A DNA stretch of 33,490 nucleotides from Amycolatopsis circi. GTDB taxonomy: Bacteria > Actinomycetota > Actinomycetes > Mycobacteriales > Pseudonocardiaceae. Numbering within the stretch: the stretch's first letter is position 1; every line of letters begins with the position of its first letter. This document shows positions 1 through 7,708 of this stretch, in pieces. The position numbers and the translations under genes were made by a program. The notes below the pieces were generated by a model. It had not been told where the DNA came from. It did no database searches and saw only the letters and a program-made list of their open reading frames with translations. Where the stretch lies: contig NZ_PQIA01000109.1 in NCBI RefSeq assembly GCF_003385235.1, positions 1-33,490 on the forward strand, in the 5' to 3' direction.

Positions 1-56
1 CGATCGTTGGGTGCAGCGGCTCGGGTTAGGGAGGGGTGGGTGCCTCGATTGTTGGG

Positions 57-125
57 TGCGTTGGTGCGGCTGGGCGTCTCTTTGGTTGGGTGCGTTGGTG
101 CGGCTGGCTGCGTTGGTGCGGCTGG
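57..125. repeat. Three copies of a 17-nt G/T-rich direct repeat
   Basis: The unit TGCGTTGGTGCGGCTGG occurs at 57-73, 91-107 and 109-125. Related GTTGGGTGC pieces lie on both sides. The block leads straight into the palindromic repeat at 133-248. The same order (GTTGGGTGC, then GGTGGGTGGTCCGTG) is seen near 23957-23994, so this is part of a dispersed composite intergenic element rather than a gene. I see no credible coding region in 1-346; the reading frames that cross it have low-complexity translations. Confidence 0.75.
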
Positions 126-132
126 GGTGGGT

Positions 133-248
133 GGTCCGTGAAGGGCTCCTTGAGGGAATCTGGTTCCGTGAGGGGCCCCTTGAGGGAATGCGGGTCGTGA
201 GGGGAACCCTGAGGGACTCAGAGTCCGTGAAGGTTCCCCTCACGGACT
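133..248. repeat. Composite palindromic intergenic repeat, copy 1
   Basis: Four degenerate units of about 27-30 nt follow one another. They start near 135 (TCCGTGAAGGGCTCC), 163 (TCCGTGAGGGGCCCC), 192 (GTGAGGGGAACCCTGAGG) and 221 (GTCCGTGAAGGTTCCCC). The last two face each other: GTGAGGGGAACC pairs with GGTTCCCCTCAC ending at 244, so a hairpin can form. The first 38 nt match the copy at 23986 with one difference. It lies downstream of the minus-strand chitinase gene and may end transcription (inference). Confidence 0.75.
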
Positions 249-346
249 ACGGGCCGCCGGGGGAGGGTTTCTCCCTGGCGGCCCGCTCACCGGTTGAGCT
301 GAGGCCGGGGCGGCGCTTGGCGCAGCACCCCGGCCCACAGCGGTCT

Positions 347-1405
347 TTACCTGCCTTGCAGCGACTTCACGTTGTCGCCGAAGGTCCAGCCTCTTGAGCC
401 GTCCCAGTTGATTGACCAGTCCATCAGGCCCTTCAGGCCCGGGACGCTTTGGTAGGCCTGCGAAACCGAGCCGGGGTCCATGTAGCCGCCGCCTGCTCCT
501 GGTTGGGCGGGGAGGCCGGGGACCTGTTTGTCTGCGGGAACGCGGATGGTTGTGCCTTGTACGGTCAGGCCCTTGTCCAGGCACTGCGTCTGCACGGTGA
601 AGCCTTGTACAGTCCCGGCTTCGTAGCTGTCGCCGGAGCAGCCGTACATGGAACCGTTGTAGTACTGCATGTTCAGCCACCACAGTTGGCCGTTGTCGAC
701 GTACTTTTTGATGATCGGCAGGTATGCGCCCCAGATTGAGCCGTAGGTGACCGAACCGCCGGTGACGTAGGCGGTTTCCGGGGCCATGGTCAGGCCGAAG
801 CCGGACGGCATTTGGGACAGCACGCCGTCGATGATGCGTTCCAGGTTCGCCTGCGAGGCGGACAACGTGTTGATGTCGCCGCTGCTTGAAAGGCCGGTTT
901 CGATGTCGATGTCGATACCGTCGAAGTTGTACTTCTTCAGGATCGGCACGATGGTGCTGACGAACTTGTCGGCGACCGAGCTGGAGGACAGGTCGATGCC
1001 TGCTGCCGCGCCGCCGATGGACATCAGGATGGTGGCGCCGGCGTCTTTGGCCGCGCACATCTCGGCGGGGGTCGAGACCTTCACCGTCGAGTCCATGCCG
1101 TCTTCCCACTCCACGGTGCCGTCGGAGAGGATCACCGGGAAAGCGGCGTTGATGACGTTGTAGCCGTGTGCGGCCATGCTGGGGTCGTTGATCGGCACCC
1201 AGCCCATGCCGGGATGTACGCCGTTCGAGGCTCCGTCCCAGTTTTCCCAGTAGCCCTGCAGCACTGAGCCGGAGGGTCTCGGTTTTGCCGCGCAGGTGTC
1301 CGATTGCGGCGCGGCGGCCGCTGAGGCGGGGGCGATTCCCGCGAGCGGCAGTGCGAGCAGGGCCGCGACCGCGGTCCCGAACCAGCGCGATTTCCGTTCG
1401 AACAT
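347..1405 (-). CDS. Secreted GH18 chitinase
   Basis: This is a glycoside hydrolase family 18 endochitinase that would cut beta-1,4-linked N-acetylglucosamine polymers outside the cell. The protein has 352 residues. Its N-terminus is a typical signal peptide: a basic start (FERKSRW), a hydrophobic Ala/Leu stretch and ASAAAAP before a likely cleavage site. The GH18 active-site motif DGIDIDIE (DxxDxDxE, last Glu the proton donor) is present near residue 160-170, in the context KKYNFDGIDIDIET. MSIGG on strand 3 and the late WSINWD segment also fit the TIM barrel. No carbohydrate-binding module is attached, so it is a bare catalytic domain. I chose ATG at 1405 over the GTG at 1408 because a GGGAG ribosome site fits it better. 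Two repeats like Streptomyces chitinase/DasR sites lie 76-113 bp upstream. The next gene upstream is a chitin-binding protease in the same direction, with a terminator between them. Confidence 0.93.
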   Translation of the reverse strand: MFERKSRWFGTAVAALLALPLAGIAPASAAAAPQSDTCAAKPRPSGSVLQGYWENWDGASNGVHPGMGWVPINDPSMAAHGYNVINAAFPVILSDGTVEWEDGMDSTVKVSTPAEMCAAKDAGATILMSIGGAAAGIDLSSSSVADKFVSTIVPILKKYNFDGIDIDIETGLSSSGDINTLSASQANLERIIDGVLSQMPSGFGLTMAPETAYVTGGSVTYGSIWGAYLPIIKKYVDNGQLWWLNMQYYNGSMYGCSGDSYEAGTVQGFTVQTQCLDKGLTVQGTTIRVPADKQVPGLPAQPGAGGGYMDPGSVSQAYQSVPGLKGLMDWSINWDGSRGWTFGDNVKSLQGR

Positions 1406-1480
1406 CACGGCTCCCGTCCCCGATAACGGTGTTGCCGCAACGGTAAGCGGCGGGCCTGGGAATGCCTACCCCCGATCGTA

Positions 1481-1518
1481 TGGTCTAGACAAATTCACGA
1501 CCGGTGGTCTGGACAAAT
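1481..1518 (-). promoter_or_regulatory. DasR-like direct repeats upstream of the chitinase gene
   Basis: TGGTCTAGACAAAT at 1481-1494 and TGGTCTGGACAAAT at 1505-1518 form two copies with a 24-nt period. The first matches 11 of 12 bases of TGGTCTAGACCA, the core of the DasR responsive element and of the direct repeats known before Streptomyces chitinase genes. Both sit about 75-115 bp before the chitinase start. Control by a GntR-family N-acetylglucosamine sensor such as DasR is inferred. Confidence 0.65.
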
Positions 1519-1538
1519 GGACTCTGGGTGCGAACACA

Positions 1539-1574
1539 GACCAGCCGGGCACGAGGCGCCGTGCCCGGCTGGTC
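1539..1574 (-). terminator. Perfect 15-bp hairpin after the metalloprotease gene
   Basis: GACCAGCCGGGCACG (1539-1553) and CGTGCCCGGCTGGTC (1560-1574) are exact complements around the 6-nt loop AGGCGC. The hairpin starts 28 bp after the protease stop codon on the minus strand. There is no T-run, as is usual for actinobacterial terminators. It should separate the protease transcript from the chitinase promoter just beyond. Confidence 0.75.
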
Positions 1575-1602
1575 CGGGTGAAACTAGGGTGCGGTTACTG
1601 CG

Positions 1603-3693
1603 TCAGCAGGCTCCGCTGTCGGTCCAGACGGCCCAGGAACCGGGCGCACCCGGCTCAGCGCCGACGGAGTACCACTGCGAGGTCCACTTGTGGCTCTTGT
1701 ACGAGACGACGTCGCCGGGACCGTAGAACTTGTTCGAGTCCCACGCCGTCACGCTGCCGCAGCCGCCGGGGTTGCCGCTGCCCACGGTGAGCGTGAAGTC
1801 CGCGGTGTGGGTGGCGTTCGCACCGGTCGCGGTGATCGTGACCTTGCTGCTGCCGTTCGGAGTGCTGGCCGTCGTGGCGATCGTGACGGTCGCGGTGGCG
1901 CCGGACTGGACGGTCGCCGGGTTGAACGTCGCGGTGGCGCCCGAGGGCAGGCCGCTCGCGGTCAGCTTCACCGACTGCGCGTTGCCGTTGGTGATCTTGG
2001 TGGTCACCGTCGACGTGGCCGACTGTCCAGGCTGGACAGTCGCGTTCGAGGGCGACAGGCTGACCGAGAAGTCGTTGCCCGCGGGCGGGTTGCCGGTGCA
2101 GGTGGCTTCACCGGAGACCGCGCCGACCGAAACCGCGTCCCACGCCGCCTTGGTGGCGTTGAACTCGGTGCAGCTGCCCGGGAACAGGTCGACCGCCGCC
2201 TGCAGGGTGGCCTTGCGGGCCGCCTTGTGGTTCCAGGAAGAGGTCTTGTGCAGCAGGCCGTTGTAGAAGATCTTGCCTGCCTTCTGGATGCCGATGCCGG
2301 TGACGCTGCTGTTGTTGCAGGTCGGGCTGGCGGGCTGGCCGTCAGTCGGCGCGTTGCCCTCGGACAGCAGGTAGAACCAGTGGTTCTGCGGGCCCGCCGC
2401 CGCGTGCACCTCGGTGTTCGGGATCGACGACGAGTAGCAGTTCGGGTCGCCCTCGCGGCTCGGGTCGTACATGTAGCGAATCGGGCCGTTGCCGACCAGG
2501 TTCACGCCCTCGCCGACGGTGAAGTCGGGAGTGTCGACCGGGTTGTTCGCGTAGAACTCGGTCAGCGCGCCGAACACGTCGCCGGTGGACTCGTTGAGCC
2601 CGCCGTTTTCGTTGCCCGAACCCGCGCCGCCCGGCGTGTTCTGGAAGATGCCGTGGCCGAACTCGTGGCCGGCCACGTCCATCGACGTCGCCTGGCGCTG
2701 GTTGTCCTGCGAGTGCCCGAAGTGGGTGGACGAGCCGTCCCAGTAGGCGTTGACGTCGTTCAGGCCGACCGACGCAGGGAAACCGTTGCCGTTGCCGTCG
2801 ATGCCGCTGCGGCCCAGCCAGTCCTTGAGCATGTTCCACTCGGTCTGCACCGTGTAGAGCACGTCCACGCAACCGGTTTCGAGGTCAGTGCCCTGCCCGT
2901 TGCCCCAGTTGTTGCTGGACTTGGTGAACACCGAGCCGCCCTCGCGGCCGCAGCTGATGCCGGGACGGGTCGAGTCGCGCATCGAGTACGAGCTGCCGGA
3001 GCCGCTCGTGTCGATGCTGACCTGGCCGGCGTAGTAGCTGTTGCCGTTGCCCGCCGCGCGCGGGGCCGCGGCGTTCGAACCGGCCTTGGCCGGGCTCTCG
3101 GCCTTCACGTCGTCGCGCTGGTCGAGGACCTTGCCGGTGGCGGCGTCGACGAAGACGTGCAGGTTGCTCGGTGCCTTCGCGGTGCGGCCCTTGACGACGA
3201 CCTCGTAGGCCAGTTTCGGCTGTGCGCCGCCGAGAACGACCAGATCAGGCTTGCTCACCGTGCTCACGGTCGGCAACTGGCCGCGGGCGACCGAAGCCGC
3301 GCGCGCCGCGTCGAAAGTGGGCGTGGTGCCCACGGTGATCGCCGCGCCGTCGGCGGAATCGGTGCCGCGCACGCGGCCCGTTCCGTCGGCGACGATCACC
3401 GCATCCCCGCCGACGACCCGAAGGCCGTCGTAGGTGCGCTCGTAGGAGTTGTAATACAGCCCGGCGTCGCCCAGGGTGGTGCTGACGCGGTGCAGGCTCT
3501 CGGCCGAGCTCTTGCGGAGCCCGACAGCGCCGGCGGCGGCCGCCCGGTCGGCAGCCGCGATCGCGGTCGCCTGCGGGTCGGCGGTGGGGTGGGCGGGGGC
3601 CGCGGATGCCGGGGTCACCGGCAGCGCGAGCAGGGAAAGGGCGAGACCGGCGACACTTGCGATGCCGGTGGCGAGCCCTCTTCTGGACGTCAT
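1603..3693 (-). CDS. Secreted M4 (thermolysin-type) metalloprotease with chitin-binding module
   Basis: This is a zinc endopeptidase of family M4 made as an exported pre-pro-protein of 696 residues. A signal peptide (MTSRRGLATG start, ending ASAAPAHP) is followed by an FTP/PepSY-type propeptide (about 50-190). The catalytic domain (about 215-530) carries HEFGH at 343-347 and GGLNESTGD at 364-372, whose Glu is the third zinc ligand. An Ig-like domain rich in Thr/Ser/Val follows (about 540-640). The last ~50 residues (AWDSNKFYGPGDVVSYKSHKW, with paired Cys and many Trp/Tyr) form a CBM5/12 chitin-binding module. The ATG at 3693 is preferred over an upstream in-frame codon at 3732 because AAAGGA lies 8 nt before it and it begins the signal peptide. 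The binding module plus the adjacent chitinase gene suggest it strips protein from chitin-containing material such as fungal wall or arthropod cuticle (inference). Confidence 0.93.
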   Translation of the reverse strand: MTSRRGLATGIASVAGLALSLLALPVTPASAAPAHPTADPQATAIAAADRAAAAGAVGLRKSSAESLHRVSTTLGDAGLYYNSYERTYDGLRVVGGDAVIVADGTGRVRGTDSADGAAITVGTTPTFDAARAASVARGQLPTVSTVSKPDLVVLGGAQPKLAYEVVVKGRTAKAPSNLHVFVDAATGKVLDQRDDVKAESPAKAGSNAAAPRAAGNGNSYYAGQVSIDTSGSGSSYSMRDSTRPGISCGREGGSVFTKSSNNWGNGQGTDLETGCVDVLYTVQTEWNMLKDWLGRSGIDGNGNGFPASVGLNDVNAYWDGSSTHFGHSQDNQRQATSMDVAGHEFGHGIFQNTPGGAGSGNENGGLNESTGDVFGALTEFYANNPVDTPDFTVGEGVNLVGNGPIRYMYDPSREGDPNCYSSSIPNTEVHAAAGPQNHWFYLLSEGNAPTDGQPASPTCNNSSVTGIGIQKAGKIFYNGLLHKTSSWNHKAARKATLQAAVDLFPGSCTEFNATKAAWDAVSVGAVSGEATCTGNPPAGNDFSVSLSPSNATVQPGQSATSTVTTKITNGNAQSVKLTASGLPSGATATFNPATVQSGATATVTIATTASTPNGSSKVTITATGANATHTADFTLTVGSGNPGGCGSVTAWDSNKFYGPGDVVSYKSHKWTSQWYSVGAEPGAPGSWAVWTDSGAC

Positions 3694-4052
3694 CGACAGT
3701 CCTTTCGGGGTACACGATGGGGAAAAGCGCAACGCGTTGAGCTGGGCTGATCAGGCCGCGGACACCGTGAGTAAAAAAGCGCTCACGGGGGCGGTCAATG
3801 CGCTGAACGGACCAGCGGGACCCCTCGGGCGATCAGGGCTATTCCGCTCAGGTGGCCCCGTAGCAGGGAAAACGCCGATTCGGGACGGGCCGGGCGACTT
3901 TCGTAGGTAGTTGCTGACAACCGGCCGTTGGTAGCAGGACCGGAACCCGCTGGTGGTCCGCTTTCCCGCGTTCAGCCGCGGGCAACCGATCCGTCACGCT
4001 GCGGTGCCTACGCGGGCGCCCGCGCGGGTCGACCGGCCCGTAGGCTTGGCTG
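3694..4052. other. Divergent intergenic region between protease and LOG genes
   Basis: This 359-bp gap must hold the protease promoter (minus) and the LOG-pair promoter (plus). I see an inverted repeat CCGTGAG (3765-3771) / CTCACGG (3782-3788) with a 10-nt A-rich centre about 75 bp before the protease start, a possible operator. A minus-strand frame of 88 codons at 3848-4114 overlaps the next gene and resembles nothing I know, so I do not call it. No clear -10/-35 pair is visible by eye. Confidence 0.5.
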
Positions 4053-4838
4053 GTGAGCGAACAGTCTGAATTTCCCGACGGCCAGTACCCCGAACGTCCG
4101 GTGGAGCGGCACAAGGGCCCGGTGGTGCTCCGGCGCGATCGGCGCGATCAGGGCAGCACCACCGATCAGCGGCTGCTCGATTCGCGCGGGCCGAGCGACT
4201 GGGTGCACACCGATCCGTGGCGCGTGCTGCGCATCCAGGCGGAGTTCGTCGAAGGGTTCGGTGCGCTGGCCGAGGTTCCGCGCGCGGTGACCGTGTTCGG
4301 TTCGGCGCGCACCAAGCGCGACAACCCGGAGTACGAACTGGGCCGCAAGATCGGGGCCGCGCTCGCCGACGCCGGATTCGCGGTGATGACCGGCGGCGGT
4401 CCGGGTGCGATGGAAGCGGTGAACCGCGGCGCGAACGAGGCGGGCGGGTTCTCCGTCGGGCTGGGCATCGAGCTGCCGTTCGAGCAGGGCCTGAACCCGT
4501 GGGTCGACCTCGGCGTGAACTTCCGCTACTTCTTCGCGCGCAAGACCATGTTCGTCAAGTACTCGCAGGCGTTCATCTGCCTCCCCGGCGGATTCGGCAC
4601 GCTTGACGAACTGTTCGAGGCGCTCACGCTGGTCCAGACCAAGAAGGTCACGAAGTTCCCGGTGGTGCTGTTCGGCACCGAATACTGGGGCGGGCTGTAC
4701 GACTGGATCGAGAAATCGGTGCTGGGCGGCGGGAAAATCGGCGAGAAGGACCTCGCCCTGCTGCACCTGACCGACGACATCGACGACGCCGTGCGCGTCG
4801 TGCAGGAGTCTTATCAGGCTTGGGAGGACACGCACTGA
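4053..4838 (+). CDS. LOG family protein (TIGR00730 Rossmann fold), longer paralogue
   Basis: The protein has 261 residues and belongs to the LOG ('lysine decarboxylase-like') family. Characterised members hydrolyse cytokinin riboside monophosphates, and probably other nucleoside 5'-monophosphates, to free base and ribose 5-phosphate. The motif GGGPGAMEAVN lies in the first half. The active-site set is the Arg-Lys pair in FFARKTMF followed by PGGFGTLDELFE. A charged N-terminal extension of about 75 residues, rich in Asp/Arg/Gln, precedes the fold; this and the length set it apart from the shorter neighbour. The GTG at 4053 is the best visible start, with only a weak ribosome site. Its stop overlaps the next start by one base (TGATG), so the two paralogues should be co-translated. 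The true substrate is unknown. Confidence 0.88.
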   Translation: MSEQSEFPDGQYPERPVERHKGPVVLRRDRRDQGSTTDQRLLDSRGPSDWVHTDPWRVLRIQAEFVEGFGALAEVPRAVTVFGSARTKRDNPEYELGRKIGAALADAGFAVMTGGGPGAMEAVNRGANEAGGFSVGLGIELPFEQGLNPWVDLGVNFRYFFARKTMFVKYSQAFICLPGGFGTLDELFEALTLVQTKKVTKFPVVLFGTEYWGGLYDWIEKSVLGGGKIGEKDLALLHLTDDIDDAVRVVQESYQAWEDTH

Positions 4839-5380
4839 TGCGGATCTGTGTGTTCTGCGGTTCGGCGCAGGGCTTTTCGCCGGAGTACGCAGAGGCGGCG
4901 GCCGGCGTCGGGAAACTGTTGGCGCAGCGGGGAATCGGCCTCGTCTACGGCGGCGCGAGCGTCGGCACCATGGGCGTGGTGGCCAACGCCGCGCTCGAGG
5001 CGGGCGGCGAAGTCATCGGCGTGATCCCGGAAGTGCTGTCCAACGTGGAAATCGCGCACGGCGGTCTCACCGAATTGCACGTGGTCGCCGACATGCACCA
5101 GCGCAAAGCGAAAATGGCCGCGTTGTCGGACGCGTTCGTCGCGTTGCCCGGCGGCGTCGGCACCCTCGAGGAATTGTTCGAGGTATGGACGTGGGCGCAG
5201 CTCGGCATTCACCGCAAGCCGATCGGACTGCTCGACGTGGCCGGGTATTACTCGCCGCTGGTGGAGTTCGCCGATCAGATGCTGGAGAAGGGTTTTCTGC
5301 GTCCGGAGACGCGGGAGTTGATCAGTGTCGCGTCTGATGCCGACAAACTGGTCGACATCATGAGCCGTTCGGTCGGATAA
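4838..5380 (+). CDS. LOG family protein (cytokinin riboside 5'-monophosphate phosphoribohydrolase type)
   Basis: This 180-residue protein is close to the usual length of bacterial and plant LOG enzymes. It starts MRICVFCGSAQG, the normal N-terminus of the family, and carries MHQRKAKM followed by PGGVGTLEELFEVWTW, which hold the catalytic Arg and Glu. It should act as a cytosolic dimeric nucleotide N-glycosidase. The ATG at 4838 has GGGAGGA 8 nt upstream, inside the end of the previous gene. An in-frame codon at 4820 lacks support. M. tuberculosis Rv1205 is a LOG enzyme beside the gpgS region (recalled), which fits the context here. The gene ends 4 bp before the convergent acyltransferase gene. 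Confidence 0.9.
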   Translation: MRICVFCGSAQGFSPEYAEAAAGVGKLLAQRGIGLVYGGASVGTMGVVANAALEAGGEVIGVIPEVLSNVEIAHGGLTELHVVADMHQRKAKMAALSDAFVALPGGVGTLEELFEVWTWAQLGIHRKPIGLLDVAGYYSPLVEFADQMLEKGFLRPETRELISVASDADKLVDIMSRSVG

Positions 5381-5384
5381 CGCT

Positions 5385-6098
5385 TTACGACGCTTTTTCG
5401 TCCGGCCGTTTGTGATAGGTGTCGACGTATTCCTGTCCGGACAGTTCGAGGATCGCGTACATGATCTCGTCGGTCACTGACCGGCGGATCGCTGAGGACG
5501 AGTCCTGGCCCTCGTAACGCGCGAAGTCCAGCGGTTCGCCGAACCGGACCCGGATCTTGGCGGGTCGCGGGATTTTCGCGCCGTCCGGCTGGATGCCCTC
5601 GGTGCCGAACAACGCGACCGGGACCACCTTGGCCCCGGTGGACAGCGCGAGCGCGGCGACGCCGGTGTGCCCGCGGTGCAGCCGTCCGTCGAGCGAGCGG
5701 GTGCCCTCGGGGTAGATCGCGAACACGCCGCCGTCGGTGAGCACCTTGCGGCCCGCTTCGAGCGCGGCGAGCCCGGCTTGGGCGTTGCCGCGTTCGACCG
5801 GGATGTAGCCGAGCGCGTCGAGCGATTTCGCGATGAACCGGCCCTTGATGCCCTTGCCGGTGAAGTACTCGGCCTTGCCCAGGAACCGGACCTGCCTCGG
5901 GGTGGTGAACGTGATCACACCGGTGTCCAGCGCCGCCCGGTGGTTGGAGGCGAGCAGGACCGGACCGTCGTCGGGGATGTTCTCCACGCCCTCGACCTTG
6001 GGCCGGTACAGCGCGCGGACCAGCGGTCCGAGCACGAAACGGACGAGCAGCGTGAGCAAAGGTTCTCCCTCCGGAGGATCGGGCACCGGCTCCAGCAT
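5385..6098 (-). CDS. 1-acyl-sn-glycerol-3-phosphate acyltransferase (PlsC family)
   Basis: The enzyme should transfer an acyl chain to the sn-2 position of lysophosphatidate at the inner face of the membrane, a step in phospholipid synthesis. It has 237 residues. The HX4D motif appears as NHRAALD (about residue 55), the phosphate-binding block as YPEGTRSLDGR, and VPVALFGTEG is also typical. A hydrophobic N-terminal segment (LLTLLVRFVLGPLV) would anchor it. The open frame runs far upstream to 7055, but that part is antisense to gpgS and reads as low-complexity Arg/His sequence. The ATG at 6098 begins family-like sequence and has GGAGG 10 nt upstream. The start lies only 15 bp from the divergent gpgS start. 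Acyl acceptor specificity cannot be told. Confidence 0.9.
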   Translation of the reverse strand: MLEPVPDPPEGEPLLTLLVRFVLGPLVRALYRPKVEGVENIPDDGPVLLASNHRAALDTGVITFTTPRQVRFLGKAEYFTGKGIKGRFIAKSLDALGYIPVERGNAQAGLAALEAGRKVLTDGGVFAIYPEGTRSLDGRLHRGHTGVAALALSTGAKVVPVALFGTEGIQPDGAKIPRPAKIRVRFGEPLDFARYEGQDSSSAIRRSVTDEIMYAILELSGQEYVDTYHKRPDEKAS

Positions 6099-6113
6099 GG
6101 CACGATCGCCTCC

Positions 6114-7019
6114 ATGAGCTGGTTTCACCGTCGCACCTGGCAGGAGCCCGCGTGGAGCGCCGCGGACATCCTCGCCGCCAAACGCGGCCGGACGGTGTCG
6201 GTCGTGCTGCCGGCGCTGGACGAGGAAGAGACGGTCGCCGCGGTGGTCGCGTCGGTGCGCCCGCTGCTCGGCGGGGTGGTCGACGAGCTGGTGGTCGTTG
6301 ACTCCGGGTCCGCGGACGCGACCGTCGAGGTCGCCGCGGCCGCCGGGGCTCGCGTGGTGCGTCGCGAGGACGTCGTGCCGGAGCTGACGCCGCGGCCCGG
6401 CAAGGGCGAGGTGTTGTGGCGCTCGCTCGCCGCGACGACCGGCGACGTGGTGGTGTTCCTGGACTCCGACCTGGTCGACCCGGACCCGGCGTTCGTGCCG
6501 TCGCTGCTCGGCCCGCTGCTCACCGAGGACGGCGTGCACCTGGTCAAGGGCTTCTACCGCCGCCCGCTGCGGCTGGAGAGCACCGGCGGCGGACGCGTCA
6601 CCGAGCTGCTGGCGCGCCCGGTGCTGTCCGCGCTGCGCCCGGCGCTGGGCGAACTGGTGCAACCGCTGGGCGGCGAGTACGCGGGCACGCGCGAGTTCCT
6701 GGAGTCGGTGCCGTTCGCCGGTGGTTACGGCGTGGAGATCGGCTTGCTGCTGGACGCCGAGGAACGCTACGGCCTCGACGGGCTCGCGCAGGTCAACCTC
6801 GGCGTGCGCAAACATCGCAACCGGTCGCTGCTGCAGCTCGGCGTCATGGCCCGGCAGATCCTCGGCACGGCGCTGGCCCGCTGCGGAATGCCGAGCGCGG
6901 ACGCGGCGCGGTTCACGCAGTTCGTGCAGGTGTCCGGGGAGTGGGTGCCGGATGTGACGGAGGTGCCGGTGGTGGACCGGCCTCCGATGCGGGAGGTGCT
7001 GGCCGCCCGGCAGCCGTGA
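6114..7019 (+). CDS. gpgS: Glucosyl-3-phosphoglycerate synthase
   Basis: GpgS (family GT81) joins glucose from NDP-glucose to 3-phosphoglycerate, the first step toward glucosylglycerate and, in mycobacteria, methylglucose lipopolysaccharide. The 301-residue protein has a GT-A fold: VVLPALDEEET at the start of the nucleotide fold, the metal-binding DSD at 117-119, GKGEVLWRSLAA, GGGRVTELLARP and QPLGGEYAG. These follow the M. tuberculosis enzyme (Rv1208) closely. It is a little shorter than the mycobacterial protein (324) because the N-terminus is short and begins MSWFHRRTW. No Shine-Dalgarno sequence precedes the ATG at 6114, and the upstream bases belong to the divergent acyltransferase gene, so a leaderless transcript is possible. 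Confidence 0.94.
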   Translation: MSWFHRRTWQEPAWSAADILAAKRGRTVSVVLPALDEEETVAAVVASVRPLLGGVVDELVVVDSGSADATVEVAAAAGARVVRREDVVPELTPRPGKGEVLWRSLAATTGDVVVFLDSDLVDPDPAFVPSLLGPLLTEDGVHLVKGFYRRPLRLESTGGGRVTELLARPVLSALRPALGELVQPLGGEYAGTREFLESVPFAGGYGVEIGLLLDAEERYGLDGLAQVNLGVRKHRNRSLLQLGVMARQILGTALARCGMPSADAARFTQFVQVSGEWVPDVTEVPVVDRPPMREVLAARQP

Positions 7020-7114
7020 CGTCCGTACCCAGCGGACAGAGCACCGGTTCTTCATCGAGAAGTCATCGCCGCGCGCTACGTTCCGGAGCCGATCCGATTC
7101 GACTCTCGGGGGCG

Positions 7115-7708
7115 ATGGATGTGCCCAAGGACCAGCTGGACATCGGCAGCTTGAACCGGCTGAAACTGCGTGATCTGTTCGTTCAGCAGCCGGACCGGAG
7201 GACCGTGCGGGTCGTCGCCGACGACGGCAGCCGGGACGGCTTCCCAGTCGGCTGGGCCGAGCTGGCTCCGCATCCTTTTCACGGGCGCCCCGCGTGGCAG
7301 ACGGTCTACCGAAGCGTCCCCGGCGACGACGACAGCTACTGGCGCGGAGGACTGGCCCGCCGGGCTGCCTATAAGCCGATGGAGCACGGGGGAAACGAGG
7401 AGATCCGACTGTCGATCGACGAGATCCTCACGCTCGCCCGGTGGGGCGACGTCCTGGCCGCCCGCGAGGTCCGCGTCGGCCGGACCGGGAGCTACACCGC
7501 CACGATGGACCCGGCGCAGGCCGAGTGGCTGGCCGGGCTCGGCGAGCCGAAGGGGATCACTCATCTCGGCGGAGGACGGGTCCGGCTCACCGCTGTCGTC
7601 GTCGCGCTTTTCCGGGGTTCGCCGGACTCGCAGCCGCACGTCGACGCCAAGGACCGGTTCCACCTCGATCCGATGGACCCGCCGATCCAGCTCACCCGCG
7701 AACGGTGA
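7115..7708 (+). CDS. Hypothetical protein
   Basis: I do not recognise this 197-residue protein. It is soluble, without signal peptide or membrane segment, and rich in Arg, Asp and Pro. It has a patch of aromatic and charged residues (HPFHGRPAWQTVYRSV, then SYWRGGLARRAAYKP) and an acidic Pro-rich C-terminus (FHLDPMDPP). The coding frame is supported by strong GC bias at third positions and by a CGGGGG ribosome site just before the ATG at 7115. Its last 17 bases overlap the end of the convergent cydC gene, so the two transcripts are partly antisense. A role linked to the cyd genes is not shown. Confidence 0.72.
   Translation: MDVPKDQLDIGSLNRLKLRDLFVQQPDRRTVRVVADDGSRDGFPVGWAELAPHPFHGRPAWQTVYRSVPGDDDSYWRGGLARRAAYKPMEHGGNEEIRLSIDEILTLARWGDVLAAREVRVGRTGSYTATMDPAQAEWLAGLGEPKGITHLGGGRVRLTAVVVALFRGSPDSQPHVDAKDRFHLDPMDPPIQLTRER

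Noticed and set aside
57..248. CRISPR-like direct repeats
   Set aside because: Units are degenerate, adjacent and partly inverted, with no regular unique spacers and no cas genes.
1690..3750. 686-codon plus-strand open frame
   Set aside because: It is antisense to the M4 protease gene. The translation is dominated by Arg, Val, Gly and Ala with no domain, as expected for a mirror frame in GC-rich coding DNA.
3848..4114. 88-codon minus-strand frame upstream of the LOG genes
   Set aside because: It overlaps the start of the LOG gene, has no ribosome site and matches no family I know.
6099..7055. N-terminal extension of the acyltransferase frame
   Set aside because: It is antisense to gpgS, low-complexity, and unlike any PlsC protein; a good ATG with ribosome site exists at 6098.
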